A stretch of 64,000 bases of DNA from Isoetes taiwanensis (GCA_021234155.1 JAJEKV010000473.1:118506-182505), one strand, 5' to 3'; counted from the stretch's first letter, positions 32,491-43,689 are shown. A program made the numbers and translations. The notes: generated by a model not told the origin, from the sequence alone.

Positions 32491-33249
32491 TTGCTTGGGA
32501 GGAAGTTTGAGTTAGATATCGATCACCGAGCCTCAATACATCTTTACCCAACCACTCTGAATCTAAGACAAAGGAGGTGGATGGAATTCCTAGAAGAGTA
32601 TGACTTTGAGATTGCTTATAAGCCAGGTAAGTTGAATGTGGTCGCCGATGCTCTTTCTAGAAGACCTCTTGAGACGAGAACCCATTGTAATGCTATATCA
32701 ACTCTTTCGAGTGGATATGGCAAGAAGATTGAGGAGACATTACCATCTGATGGTGATTTCAAGGAGGTATGGGAAAGCCTTTCTAGAGAGGCTAGAACAG
32801 ATAAGGAACGGGAGGCCTTCAAGCATTATAAGAAGGAAGGCAACTTGTTGTACCATAAGCATAAGTTGTGTGTGCCCGAATCATCAGGGGTAAGGAAGCT
32901 AATTCTTCATGACACACACAACAGCCCAATAGCAGGGCATGCAGGGTTTATGAAGACCTACTTCAAGATTCGAAGTAGCTACTTTTGGCCAGGGATGAAG
33001 AAACAGATAGCCAGGTATATTCGGGAATGCCAGTTGTGTCAGCAGACCAAAGCAGAGCAGCTTCGAATTCCAGGTGCCTTAGAGCCATTGGCGGTGCCGA
33101 ATGCGAAGTGGGAAGTGGTAAGTATGGATTTTATCACAGGACTTCCCAAGACTCTTCGAGGCAAAGATGCATTGATGGTCGTAGTAGACAAATTATCTAA
33201 GATGGCACATTTTGTGCCTTGTAGAACTACCGACACAAAGATTAGATAA
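32491..33249 (+). CDS. Element C RNase H end and integrase N-terminal half
   Basis: 252-codon open frame. It starts in the end of RNase H (DHRASIHLY, RWMEFLEEYDFEIAYKPGKL, VVADALSRR). The integrase zinc domain follows: HDTHNSPIAGHAGFMKTYFK, YFWPGMKKQI and CQLCQQTK. The catalytic core opens with VSMDFITGLPKTLRGKDAL and VDKLSKMAHFVPC. It runs into a frame change at about 33240. Confidence 0.85.
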   Translation: MLGRKFELDIDHRASIHLYPTTLNLRQRRWMEFLEEYDFEIAYKPGKLNVVADALSRRPLETRTHCNAISTLSSGYGKKIEETLPSDGDFKEVWESLSREARTDKEREAFKHYKKEGNLLYHKHKLCVPESSGVRKLILHDTHNSPIAGHAGFMKTYFKIRSSYFWPGMKKQIARYIRECQLCQQTKAEQLRIPGALEPLAVPNAKWEVVSMDFITGLPKTLRGKDALMVVVDKLSKMAHFVPCRTTDTKIR

Positions 33250-34247
33250 CGCCAAGCTATTTGTGAAGGAGATTTTTAGGCTCCATGGCATGCCTCGGAA
33301 GATAATATCGGATAGAGATTCCAAGTTTATGAGTGCTTTTGGCGGGACCTCTTCAAAGACTATTCGCATTTAAGCTCTCCATGAGTACGGCATATCATCC
33401 CCAAAACGGATGGTCGTGGCCGGAGAGGACTTAATCGAATCTTGGAAGACATGCTCGAGAAGCTTTGTGTGGAATAAGCAATCCAAGTGGGATGAGTACA
33501 TCCACTTGGTGGAATTCGCCTACAATAGTGCCAAACAGAGTCATCTGGATGTCTCCTTTCATGGTAAATTACAGGTACGGTGCTTAACCCGGACACTTGG
33601 CACAATCCGTGTCAAAGGTTGAAGTGTCCCAACAGATGCTAGGAGATATGCAGCAGTTGGTGGAAGAAGTGAGGGGTTACCTCCTAGCAGCAAGAAGTCG
33701 GCAGAAGAGTGTAGCCGACAAGCACAGGACCGTAAGAGAATTCAAGGTAGGCGATAGCGTGTGGTTGAAGATCAAGGTCAAGCAAGCTAAGCTTCAGATT
33801 GGGAGTTGCAAGAAGCTTGCCCCTAGGTGGGCTGGTCCATTCAAGATTTTAGAGAGAGTGGGCTCCCAAGCCTACAAGTTGGATCTTCCGGCCCATCTCA
33901 AAGTTCACAAGGTTTTCCACGTAAGTTTACTGAAAAGGCACAATCCTAACCCTGAGGAGGTTTTGGATACTCCAACGTTGTTGGAAATGACTGAGGAGCA
34001 AGTTGAAATTGTGCCTGAGTTACTTCTTGATAAGTCATTCAAGAAGACTAGGAGGTCTCAGTTCCTCCAGTATTTGGTCAAGTGGAAGCACTTGCCCGTG
34101 GAAGACGCAACTTGGGTATTGAAGCAAGATTTGGAGAAGCAATACCCAGAGTTTATGAAGGAGTTTGATGGGCGAGTCGTCTCCGACTTGGTCGACCCGA
34201 CTTCGCCCGGGGAGGTTAGCTTAGTATGCTTCTTAGTTAGCCTCTAG
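33250..34247 (+). pseudogene. Element C integrase C-terminal half and chromodomain
   Basis: 33250-33600 is frameshifted but keeps RDSKFMS, STAYHPQNG-like and EFAYNSAKQ motifs. The open frame 33597-34247 (216 codons) has the C-terminal integrase domain (VGDSVWLKIKVKQAKLQIGS, KLAPRWAGPFKIL, VHKVFHVSLLK) and, at about 34050-34170, a chromodomain: FLQYLVKWKHLPVEDATWVL with the aromatic/acidic pattern of the CHD family. Chromodomains of such integrases direct insertion to chromatin carrying H3K9 methylation. Confidence 0.88.
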
Positions 34248-34303
34248 CTCTGGCAGATGTATTCTAGTTAGTGGAATACATATGCCAGAATCTTGGAACA
34301 TGT

Positions 34304-34625
34304 GGGCGATGATGGGATAAGCCTTTAAGGCATTCCCTAGGCAACATGCATCAAGAGGTGCGCATGACCACTAGGGTCATGCGAGTGAGAGAAGGAAAGG
34401 CATGGTGCGCGATGATGGGACATCGGTCGGATGCATGGTGCCACGATGTGGGGGTCGCACACCTGGCCATAGGGGGGTCATGGTGAAGGTCAAAGTGATC
34501 ATGCGCGATGATGGGATCGTGAGACGTTCCCTAGCTTAAAACCCTTGGGGCATGATGCACTAGGGGTACTCGGCACCGGGTAACCGAGTACAAGGTAGCA
34601 CTTGATCATGGGCGATGATGGGATC
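34304..34625 (+). repeat. About 100-bp degenerate tandem repeats in 3' UTR of C
   Basis: The motif GCGATGATGGGA occurs near 34305, 34408, 34505 and 34611, spaced about 96-106 bp, with loosely similar sequence between. It lies after the chromodomain and before the PPT. Confidence 0.6.
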
Positions 34626-35037
34626 ATCTTAAATGGTCCTTAAGCTCAAATCCGGAAGGGCCATGATTGAGTGCAAGGTATGGTAAGGGGGGTGGTCCCC
34701 TAAAACCACAAACTTATTAATTAAACTAACGTAATGTGCTCCATGTGCAGGCAAGTGAGAAGGAGCTTCGAGGTGGGGCGCATTACGAGAAGATGGGGGA
34801 ACTATAATTAGATTATGAACCCTAATAACTCTTATAATAATGTTTTGAATTATTGTAAGAAGTAACCTTGTTAAGGCTATATAATTTTGTATAAGTACAA
34901 ATATAGCCTAAATTTTGACATTTAACTTTAAAAGGAAGTTGATCGTTTAAATTAAACTTAAGTGTATGATCTTATGTTGTTTTGCAGGATAGATAGGCTC
35001 GTCACCTTTAGCGCAACTTTGGGGGCGACATTGTCCT

Positions 35038-35049
35038 AAGGGGGGAGAA
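35038..35049 (+). other. Element C polypurine tract
   Basis: AAGGGGGGAGAA directly precedes the 3' LTR; element B has almost the same tract. Confidence 0.93.
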
Positions 35050-36669
35050 TGTGACGTTCCAAGGGAATATACGCCATAAATACGTATATTCCTGGATCCG
35101 TCACCATACAAGTCTACCTAGGTAGCCTTGTATGCCTTGGATAAGTGGCAAGGGGTGCACATCTAAGTTAATTGCTTAACTTAGATAACCTTAGGATAAG
35201 GCCCATTTCCACATGGCCTCATCCTATTGGGGCAACCGCCACATGGCCTCGCCCTAGTGGTGCCACATGACATCCCACGTGGACCCACACCTATATTAGC
35301 TCTAATCCTAACCCTAGACCTTTTTCCCTGACCTACACAGACTCTCATACGCGTTCAAACCCCGTTCGAGCATCGTCATCATAGCCTAGCCTTGAGCAGC
35401 AGCCCTGGAAGGTGTGTATGATCGAGGGAGCAAGTCTTGAACCACGCCTAGGAGCATGGAGCCTGGGATGGGAGGAAGCGCTTCGGAGGAAGTAGGTTGT
35501 TGTAGAGTTCATGTTAGTTCACCGGAAGTTAGCATTCGAGGTGGGTTAGTATTTTGTGTCTAGAGTAGAGCCACCCTAGATCCTTTGTTGAACATCTTGA
35601 ACCCTAATCAAGGAACCCTAACCGATAGTTAGATATGTATGATTAGGTTAAGATGTTCATATGATAGTGTTCATGATGGTTATGTGATGATGGTTGATCA
35701 TGTTGTTCCTCTTGTGTTGGGAAGGGGGTAGAGACCTAGGGCCATATGTAGTATGCTCCTAGTGTAGATCCCTTAGTCCCTATTAGTTGCGGCTTTGTGC
35801 ATAGGAACCCACCCAGGGCTATGGAAGCTATGATGTGACTCAAGCACCACACAACGGGCTAGAGGCAAGATGGAGGGTGGATCCCCGCCGAGTGGGGGCT
35901 TGGGGGATCCCACGGTGGGCTAGGCTTATGGTCGGTCACAGGTGTGGGGCGAGCATGGGTCAGGACACCTCCCGGGGCAATGGTGTGCCCTGCCTCTCAA
36001 GAGCCGCAAGTGTCGGCTTGGCTCTTGTTTTGGGGGTTCAGTGGGCACGAATGGGTGTGTCGCCACGATTCTCTAGCCGCTTGAGTGGAGCCTCTAGACC
36101 CGGGAAGGGGAGATGCAACCCTTCCTACCCTCGCCGGACGGGGAGATGCAACACGAGTAGTCCCGATGGGTGATGCCATGGGATTGCGTGATCCAGGAAG
36201 GTTAGAGTCATGCCACGCTTGATCTAGCCCATCCGCAAAGTATGCCGGAGGGGCGGATGGAGTGGTCAACCCTAGCCATTGTCTTATGCCAGCCCCGCCA
36301 TTGTTATGACTCGGTCTGCTCTATCTTGAGGCCTATCTAGTCAGTCGACTACCCCATGTGTCAGAGCCATGGGTAGGAGCTCTCGTGTTTTATGGCATAT
36401 GATTATGTTCTTTGCATCTATGGATGTGCAGTTGAGCTACCCTCGAGGTAGCATATTGTATTGTATTGCTAGTTCTGACGTGTTTATGCTTCCGCTGTGA
36501 TAGGAGCCCATAGGGGAAGGGCGCGCAAGACACCTTCGTGTCCCCTTCCCGCACTACGGAGGATCCAGAGTGCGGGATAGACGGAGGGCCTGTGCGGTTG
36601 TTGAGCCGGACGGGGGATTTCCTGCCGAGTGTACGGCCGGGTGCCATATGTTTAGCAGGGAGCGTCACA
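35050..36669 (+). repeat. Element C 3' LTR
   Basis: 1620 bp, TGTGACGTTC..GAGCGTCACA, followed by TSD ATTCC at 36670-36674. It differs from the 5' LTR mostly by short deletions rather than substitutions. Confidence 0.95.
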
Positions 36670-36674
36670 ATTCC

Positions 36675-37503
36675 AGCAGGCTGTTGAGCAGGATATGCAG
36701 GCCAACCTTAACCAGTACCATTTGGAACTCAAGCGGAGAACCGATGCTCGAATAGCCCGGGAACAGCGAGCACACGAGCAAGCAGCACACCAAGCACAAG
36801 CGCAAAGGGCAACTCGTCTTCTTGGAGGAGGTGGCAAACTCGCGGAAGACACCCTCCGCGCAGACGCCGAGCATCACAAGAGCAAGCCGGAAGCAAAGGC
36901 AAGATGAAGCGGACAGGATAGCTAGGGAGACAGCAGATGCAGTCATAGAGCGGCTTAGAAAGGAGCAAGCGGACCGGGACTTTTTGGATAAACAAGATAT
37001 GCCACCTCCGATCGACCCTCCGGGCCACAGAAAATGAAAGTATACGGCTCGCAAATCAGGTGACCAGTATAAGGCTAGGTTCAAAGCCCGGGGTGGAGTC
37101 GCTAAGACCGCAGGAGAGAATCAGCGGGATGATACTATCCGTAAGGCGCGACATCCCAAGACCGCAGGGAAATCTATTCCCGGAGCTCCGCCGCAACCTA
37201 AGAAGAGGCACAGATACAAAGCCGGCACAGTGGCACTAAGGGAGATAAGGAAGTATTTGAAATCCACTGAATTTCTGTTACGAAACCTTCCTTTCCAACG
37301 CCTAGTTCGTGAGATCGCCCAAGAATACAAGACGGATCTCCGATTCCAGGTACACGCAGTCCTAGCACTTCAAGAAGCGGCCGAGGCCTACTTGGTGGCC
37401 CTTTTTTGGGGATGCCAACCTTTGTGCCATTCATGCCAAGCGTGTCACCATCCAGGTGAAGGACCTTCAATTAGCACGCCGGATCCGTGGGGAACAGGCG
37501 TGA
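36675..37503 (+). pseudogene. Element B ORF1, C-terminal part with full histone H3 domain
   Basis: This continues ORF1 from 23502. A coiled-coil region (RRTDARIAREQRAHEQAAHQ) changes frame near 36822 into RIARETADAVIERLRKEQAD. An in-frame TGA at 37035-37037 precedes the H3 tail: YTARKS (37041-37058; H3 T6-S10, including K9), a basic tail, GKSIPG (like K27-S28-P30) and [10 protein letters not shown]. The core from 37224 reads [44 protein letters not shown]. One extra T in the run 37402-37407 shifts the frame, and it resumes [12 protein letters not shown] and [16 protein letters not shown] 37501. About 76 of 92 core residues match canonical H3 by eye. Loop 1 length is canonical. Confidence 0.9.
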
Positions 37504-37783
37504 TGATATAATGTTGGAATATGCATATAAATTTTTGTGTATCAATCTAAACTAAGTTTTTAACTCTTCATTTCACATTGTAACAGCCAATTTTTTTCTT
37601 GTTATTATTATTCTAAATTTCAAAAAAAAAATTAATAATAATAATAATAAAAATAATTTTAAATATTTAACTGGCGCCTCGAACTCCGTGCCCATATATT
37701 TAAAAGTGAGATTCACTTTAGGGTTTTCATTCCCTTCAGTGTCTCTTTCGTTTTTGCTCCTCCTTCTTCCTCCCTTCTTCGTC
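37504..37783. other. Spacer between ORF1 and ORF2 of element B
   Basis: AT-rich, with a TAA/AAT repeat run (about 37630-37665). Unlike C and D there is no duplicated hairpin. Confidence 0.5.
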
Positions 37784-39192
37784 ATGGACTACACTGGACG
37801 CCTTGCATGGTATATGGGTGGAGAGCAGTGGGATCCTCAGGTCCCCTACCCTCTTTTAGACCCCATGTTGCAGTGTAGCGTCGATCTTGTCGACAATATG
37901 CATACACACCCGCATTATAGTGGTTTCCTCGAGGTTTACAACGAGGATATCTTACCGCAGGTTGAACTTTTGGGAGAGCTGCCTCGACCTTATCTCCACA
38001 GGGACATCTTATGGCAGATGTTTGGGGATGATCACCATGGCAATGCCATACTCAGAGGCATTGTCCGACGCACTAGGAATGGCCCCATTCTTGATCTGGG
38101 GTCTAACCAGATCTATTTTGAAGCCCAATTTGCTCTCGCACTTCTCATGGATAGATATATTGAGAGTGGTGATACGTTCTTAGAACAAACCAAGACTCCA
38201 GTCCCCCAGGATCCTGAGGAAGACGAGAAGATAAGCTATGCAGACTTCGCTAGGTGGAAGCAGTTAGCGGCAGAGAAGCCTTTACCTCGTAGTAAGGGCC
38301 AGGCATTTATCGGGTTGGGTACACTTCCCACCATAAAGGTTGGAGATCAGGATTATCTTTTGCTGGGTGATATTCAATGGGCATACCAGCATGTTGCCAT
38401 ATGGGCAGGCAAAAGACGGCTCATCTTCTTTATGAGTTAGCCGAGTATTGCCAAGGTCAAGATGACTTTATGGATTACTCCAGACCCGTCTACCCGCCGG
38501 AGGTGCACTGATTGCTCAATTACCATCCTCTTGATATTGAGCCCGTCAACACATTGTTGTCTTTACGTCAACTCATGATCCAAGACGCTCCTTCGCAAAT
38601 ACCCGAGTCGGTTTTCCGTGCTACAACACCGCATGTTCCTAATATTAACGACGTTGTAGTTAAGATGGAAGAGGATCCAACAACTGAAGATCTTTGTGAT
38701 GAAGTTCAGTATGCGCAAGAAGAGAAGGATCTCAATAAAGAAGAGGAATTGCAACCTAACTTTGAATCTGAGTTGGCTTCCTTAACCCATCCGAGGGTCG
38801 AAGTTTTAAAGTGCCATATTACCCGATTCTTCTTATCGGCTTTTACAAGCAAGCAGGTACTCTTCTTCGCCAAAGCAATTGCACCAAAAGCTGAGGCAGC
38901 TGTATGGGCACTTAGGGCACTTTCTATGACAGCCGGTCATAAGAAGCTACCAACTAATCTCGAGCAAGTCATCCTAGTCAATCGTGATCTTGCCATTGCT
39001 GTTTGTTACTACGATATTGGCTCTTGGATGAACTTGAGTTTAATGGTTGCAGCGCCCTTAGCTACCAATGTTCCTCCAGAGATAGCTTCAACCGCTGCTT
39101 CATCAATCAATCCTAATCTTCTGCTTTTACAACACCGACCTGAACCTGAGTTTGATACCCAAATGCAAGATGTTGCAGGGCCAAGCTCTTAG
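37784..39192 (+). pseudogene. Element B ORF2: unknown N-domain plus histone H2A-like C-domain
   Basis: ATG at 37784; open to 38440, then a frame change into 38512-39192. The N-domain has LAWYMGGEQWDPQVPYP and FEAQFALALLMDRY, homologous to C and D. After DDFMDYSRPVYPPEV and an acidic linker (EEKDLNKEEE), residues encoded at 38788-39051 resemble H2A: HITRFFLSAFTSKQV against RIARFLKAGKYAERV, APKAEAAVWAL against APVYLAAVLEYL, and LVNRDLAIAV against IVPRHIQLAV. The 33 residues from AAV to the last AV align with no gap. This is a hand alignment at low identity. Homology to ORF2 of C is clear; the histone assignment is probable, helped by the H3 in ORF1. Confidence 0.62.
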
Positions 39193-39284
39193 TTCTAGCA
39201 ATGGCAATGGCAATGGCAGAAGTCGATTGGGAAGATTCGGAGTCTTCACCATCGGCTGGCGAGGAGGTCCACGATTATATACAC

Positions 39285-40082
39285 GGTGCGTGTCACATTT
39301 TTGCAGCTATGTTGCAAAGCTATGTGTGGAGTAAGCAAACTCAGTGGGCGGATTATATCTATTTAGTGGAGTTTGCTTATAATAGCATGAAGCAGGAGTC
39401 TTCTAGAATGTCTCCTTTCATGATAAATTATAGCTATCAATGCCTAACTCCAGACACATGGCATAATCCTATTTCTAAAGTGGAAGTTTCCCAACAACTC
39501 CTTTTGGAAATGCAACCTTTGGTCGAGGAGGTTCGTGGTTATTTATTGGCCGCGCGTAGTCGTCAGAAAAGTGTGGCTGATAAGCACAGAACCCCACGAG
39601 TGTTCCAAGTGGGCGATTCAGTTTGGCTTAAGATCAAGGTTAAGCAAGCCAATCTCAAAATTGGTAACTGCAAGAAATTGGCACCCAGATGGGCTGGGCC
39701 GTTCATGATTATTGAACGTATTGGAGAGCAGGCATATCGGTTGGATTTGCCACCCCGCTTGAAGATCCACAAGGTCTTTCACGTGAGTCTTCTGAAGAGA
39801 TACACTCCTGATCCAGAGGAGATGTTGGATACACCCACCCTCCTTGAAATGACGGATGAGCAACTAGAGATAGTGCCCGAAGCTCTTCTTGATCGGGCCT
39901 ATAAGCACACCAGAAGGACTCAAATGCTCCAATATTTGGTCAAGTGGAAACACTTGCCGGTGGAGGATGCTACGTGGGTAATGAAGATAGACCTTGAAAA
40001 GCATTTTTCGTGTTCATGCGGGAATCTCAAGGCCGCACCATCAACGATGTCATCAACCCCGATTCCGGCTTGCGAACCCTAG
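39285..40082 (+). pseudogene. Element B integrase C-terminus and chromodomain (rest of gag-pol deleted)
   Basis: The frame enters at the integrase core end (HIFAAMLQSYVWSKQTQWAD, VEFAYNSMKQ), then VGDSVWLKIKVKQANLKIG, LAPRWAGPFMIIERIG and KIHKVFHVSLLKRY. It ends in the chromodomain MLQYLVKWKHLPVEDATWVM at about 39925. It aligns closely with 33420-34200 of C. Only about 90 bp separate it from the end of ORF2, so gag, protease, RT, RNase H and most of integrase have been lost. Confidence 0.88.
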
Positions 40083-40407
40083 GCATGATAGGCTTCCCTG
40101 TTAGTTTAATCTTTTATTTTAATTGAAGGGGGTGGTCCCTTCAACCACAACTTAATTATTATGTGTGAATACTGACGTATTGACATATGCAGGCCAGTGA
40201 GCAGTAGCTGACCTGCGCATGTATAGAGGGTTGTTGATGGCCCACGCGTCTGTATTTTCATGTCTTCTTTTATCAACTTGCTAATGGTTTCATAATGTCT
40301 GTTATTGGACTCCGGTCCTTGAATTTTCCATGTGATAATGATGTGAAATGCACATTGGTGCGTAAACAATTTTGTGATCTTTAAACCTTAATCATGTTTT
40401 ATCTTCA
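40083..40407 (+). other. Element B 3' non-coding, up to L1 insertion
   Basis: Non-coding AT-rich sequence corresponding to 34250-35030 of C, without its 100-bp repeats. The L1 target-site duplication ATGTTTTATCTTCA is at 40394-40407. Confidence 0.6.
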
Positions 40408-40613
40408 AGAGGGGCCCGACCTAAAAATGACGAGCGCCCTTTTTCTTTACTCTTTTGTCTTTATCCCACATTTTCTGTTTGAAACCCTTTCTTGGCTGAA
40501 ACTTGCTTGAAAATTTGAATTTTTGCCTTCTCTGATCACGAATTCCTCTGAATTGCAGGCTAGCCTTGTAGAGGCTAGCAATCTCTGATGATTCGCGAAG
40601 TCCTCAGCTCCAT

Positions 40614-40907
40614 ATGGATACCCCAATCTTCACCATTCTAATTGATGATCCCAGATTGACTTGTGGTTTTTTTAAGGGCTTAGCATCACAATTGTGGGAG
40701 GATCTCATTCTAAGGAAATTCTTCCCAGATAACCTGTTTCATCCAGAATACACTTTTGTACCGAGTTCAGAAGAATTTGAAACAGAAATTATTGAAGCTT
40801 GGTTAGAAGAATTCATTGGTGACAAGAATTGTCCTGCTACTGGAATCTTTCGAGTTCACTGTGATTGGAGCGAAAATCCGGTGTTTGTGAAGGTATTCTC
40901 TGTCTAA
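40614..40907 (+). CDS. Small 5' ORF of the L1, unknown
   Basis: 97 codons, ATG 40614 to TAA 40907, upstream of ORF1. It reads FFKGLASQLWEDLILRKFFP, acidic in the middle, with no recognised motif. It could be an 'ORF0'-like leader ORF, a former exon of ORF1, or 5' sequence picked up by the element. I give it low weight beyond the open frame and its position. Confidence 0.4.
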   Translation: MDTPIFTILIDDPRLTCGFFKGLASQLWEDLILRKFFPDNLFHPEYTFVPSSEEFETEIIEAWLEEFIGDKNCPATGIFRVHCDWSENPVFVKVFSV

Positions 40908-41101
40908 TTCATGCTTGGTTTTGCTACCATGTGTTATGGATCTTGCATTATGGTAATTTGTGAGGCAATTTAGTCTGCAATCGATCTTTCTGCTTCTTTT
41001 TTCCATCTTTCTCATGCATTCACTTTCTCCCTCATTTCCCGCCCATCCCCTGCTTTTGATCGACTCAATTTCCCCTTTGTTGTTTCTACCTGAGCTTCAT
41101 T

Positions 41102-43689
41102 ATGGCGGAAATGAAGAGCCATTTTAACCTAAAGCCAAGTTCTCTACCGTTTCTTCACTGCTTTCTGGCGCTTCAAAAGGAAGATCAGGAATCTCTGCTT
41201 GCAAATTTGAAAGATATCTCGTCCAAAGGCTCTGCTTTCATTCCTTTCGGTAATTTTCGGGACCTTTCTCTTCAAAGGAAAATAATGGAGCCTCTTTCTG
41301 ATCGCACGCCAATATGGGATAATCTCTCGAAAGATCCCAACTTTCTTGGTGTTATGCCTGCAATTGATCCCTCTACTGGCATTCCAATGCCTTATGGTGT
41401 CCAGCGCCCTACTGCTGAAGTCAATTCTGATGCTGCCTGGGACAACTTGCTTATAAATGAACGGCCTCAAATTGGATCTAAGCTTGCTACTGTTCATGGT
41501 ATTCACTTAAACTCTCCTATGGTCTTTGAGAAAATGAAATGTCTTTCAAATACTGCTGTAGTTCTCAAAGTAAATAAAACATGGATCAATATAGCTAACA
41601 TGTGGTCCCACTTGCTCTCATTGCAAAAAGGAATATCCATAAATGCTGCTTACTGGTTAAGCTATCCTTACATCATGATAGAATGTGGTAACCATAAGTC
41701 AGCAAATTTCCTACTTCATAGTGGAACTTTGGTTTATGAAAACTTTCATATCTCTTTCATAAAATGGAATCCCAAGCTTTCCACTTCTGATTTGAATAAC
41801 TACTGTGTTGCTTCAACCTCACTTTATGGCTTAAACCCAATTTACTGGAATGAGGATTCCTTCAAATCTCTCTTCAATTCTGTTGGCACTTATATCTCAA
41901 CTGTTTATGCTCCCTACAAACCTCCAATTGCTTATGTCCAGCTTGATTTGTCAAAAGATATCCCCACCTATTCCCTTCACTGACTGCTTTGGCCAAAATT
42001 CCTCCCTTCAACTAAGGTGGGCTGGTTTGCCTCTAAATTGCCCTAAATGCAATTCCAGACATTTTTGGTATGCAGATTGCAGGCTTGAAGATACTGAAGT
42101 TAGGGAATCGAAGGAATCCAAGGAATCCAAGGAAAATGAGCTCACAGATTCACTTCAGGCCAAAAATAATGGGAGAATAATTAACAAGGATATGGCAGAG
42201 CCTTTCATTCCATGGAATAGAGTTAATGGGAGTGCAAGAAGAATTGCAAAAAAGAGGATGGAAAAGGAAAAGGAACAGCCTCCTGATAATAACTTCAACA
42301 AAAGCAGATCTGGGACTGACAATGCTTCCTTATTCAAATCAAGGTTGACAGATAATCAAAGATATATGCTAAAAGGAAAATCCAAAGTTGATTTTGGCAT
42401 TGACTTACATTCTACTTTATCTCAAATAGCTCGAGAGTCTAGATCCAATCTCAACCACCTTCCAAGCACCTCAAATTCAAAATCAAATTGGGGTTTACCA
42501 ATTTGGAAGCCCTCCAAGGGTACGAGAGATTCATTAACTATGGAAATACAAAACAAGTACTCATTAAAATCAAATGAGGTAAAGGAAAACAATCAAGTTT
42601 CTGAGATCAGTACAGTTATGAACAAGAAAAGAAATAGTCTCACAATCAGAAACTATACTTCAGCAAAGCACCAAGTTGATTCTGTTATTGCTCCAGCTCC
42701 TACTCATAAACATTCTGAGCAACCCAAGCAAGTACAGCATCAACAGCAATACCAGCAACTTCAGCATCAATCTCAGCAGATTCCAAAAGAAGATCTTTCT
42801 GCTAAAAATAAGTCATCCTCATCTACAACAACCTCTGAGGATGATCATGAGGTAATTTTCTGCTCAAATCAATTTGCTGTTTTTGCTAACCTTCCTGCAG
42901 ACCAAATTGAGCTATCGCAATTCTGTCAATCAGCCACCTAAATTTTCTGAGACCATCATTGAGGATCAGGCTCCTCCCATTCCCAAACATTCTCCAAAGC
43001 TTGCATATAAACAAAAACCAAAAGATTCTTTCATTGATCTCATTGACATTACCATTCCTGATAGCCCTCCCTCCCTATCCCAAAATTATTTCTCCATCTC
43101 TGAGACAGTTGCCAGACAGTTGGCCACCATAGATTTCTCAAAGGAAAAAATGGTTGGGGATAAGAGTGATTGTTCCATCCCAAATCAAGAGACAAACACA
43201 GATCTTGTAGCAGATGATCAAAGGGGAAAAAAGGTTACAGATGAGGGAGATTATGATGTTGAGTATGTTCCTGAGACACCTGAACTTTCTGCTCAAAATC
43301 CAGACTTCAACTTAAGGATAGATGACATCAATTTATCCAGGCAAGTTCCCAATCCAATAAGTATAAATGATGCTTGCATTAATGGTAATAAAAATGGTAA
43401 TGCTTATAATTTGATTAACTCTCCTCTAGTTAATAAATTATTTGAATTCATTCCGGGTGGTGCATCTTCTGAAACTGAAAGTGAAAGTGATTTTGAGAAT
43501 TACAAAGAAAATGTAGATCTAAATGATAAAAGTAACTGGGACTATGAATATTACTTAAAAGCAGACTATCGACCCGGTGAGGAATTGACTAAAGATATCT
43601 CTAAAGAGAACTCTTCCAAGAACTCCAGGGGTAGGAAAAAAACCATTGTCTCTGTCCCCAAAAATGCTCCTGCAAACAACACACAGTAA
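41102..43689 (+). pseudogene. L1 ORF1 (RNA-binding, zinc knuckle), frameshifted
   Basis: ATG 41102. The N-terminal part (to 41983) is the DUF4283-like domain of plant L1 ORF1 proteins, e.g. NTAVVLKVNKTWINIANMWS and YPYIMIECGNHKS. One base change near 41965 shifts to the frame holding the zinc knuckle WAGLPLNCPKCNSRHFWYADC-like segment (C..C..H..C, about 42018-42075) and a long Ser/Lys/Gln-rich disordered region. A second shift near 42900 leads into an acidic tail that ends with RGRKKTIVSVPKN and TAA at 43687. It would form the L1 ribonucleoprotein. Confidence 0.8.

Larger units (their letters stand above)
23503..36669 (+). mobile_element. Element C: histone-bearing chromovirus nested in ORF1 of B
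   Basis: 13,167 bp with LTRs of 1645 and 1620 bp, TSD ATTCC (23498-23502 and 36670-36674), Met-tRNA PBS and a PPT. Order: leader, ORF1 (H3-like), duplicated hairpin, ORF2 (H2A-like), gag, protease, RT, RNase H, integrase, chromodomain, about 100-bp tandem repeats, PPT. Chromodomain, PBS and long LTRs suggest a Tekay/Del-like chromovirus. It is the most complete member of this group in the window, although pol is broken between 31749 and 33600. Confidence 0.94.
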
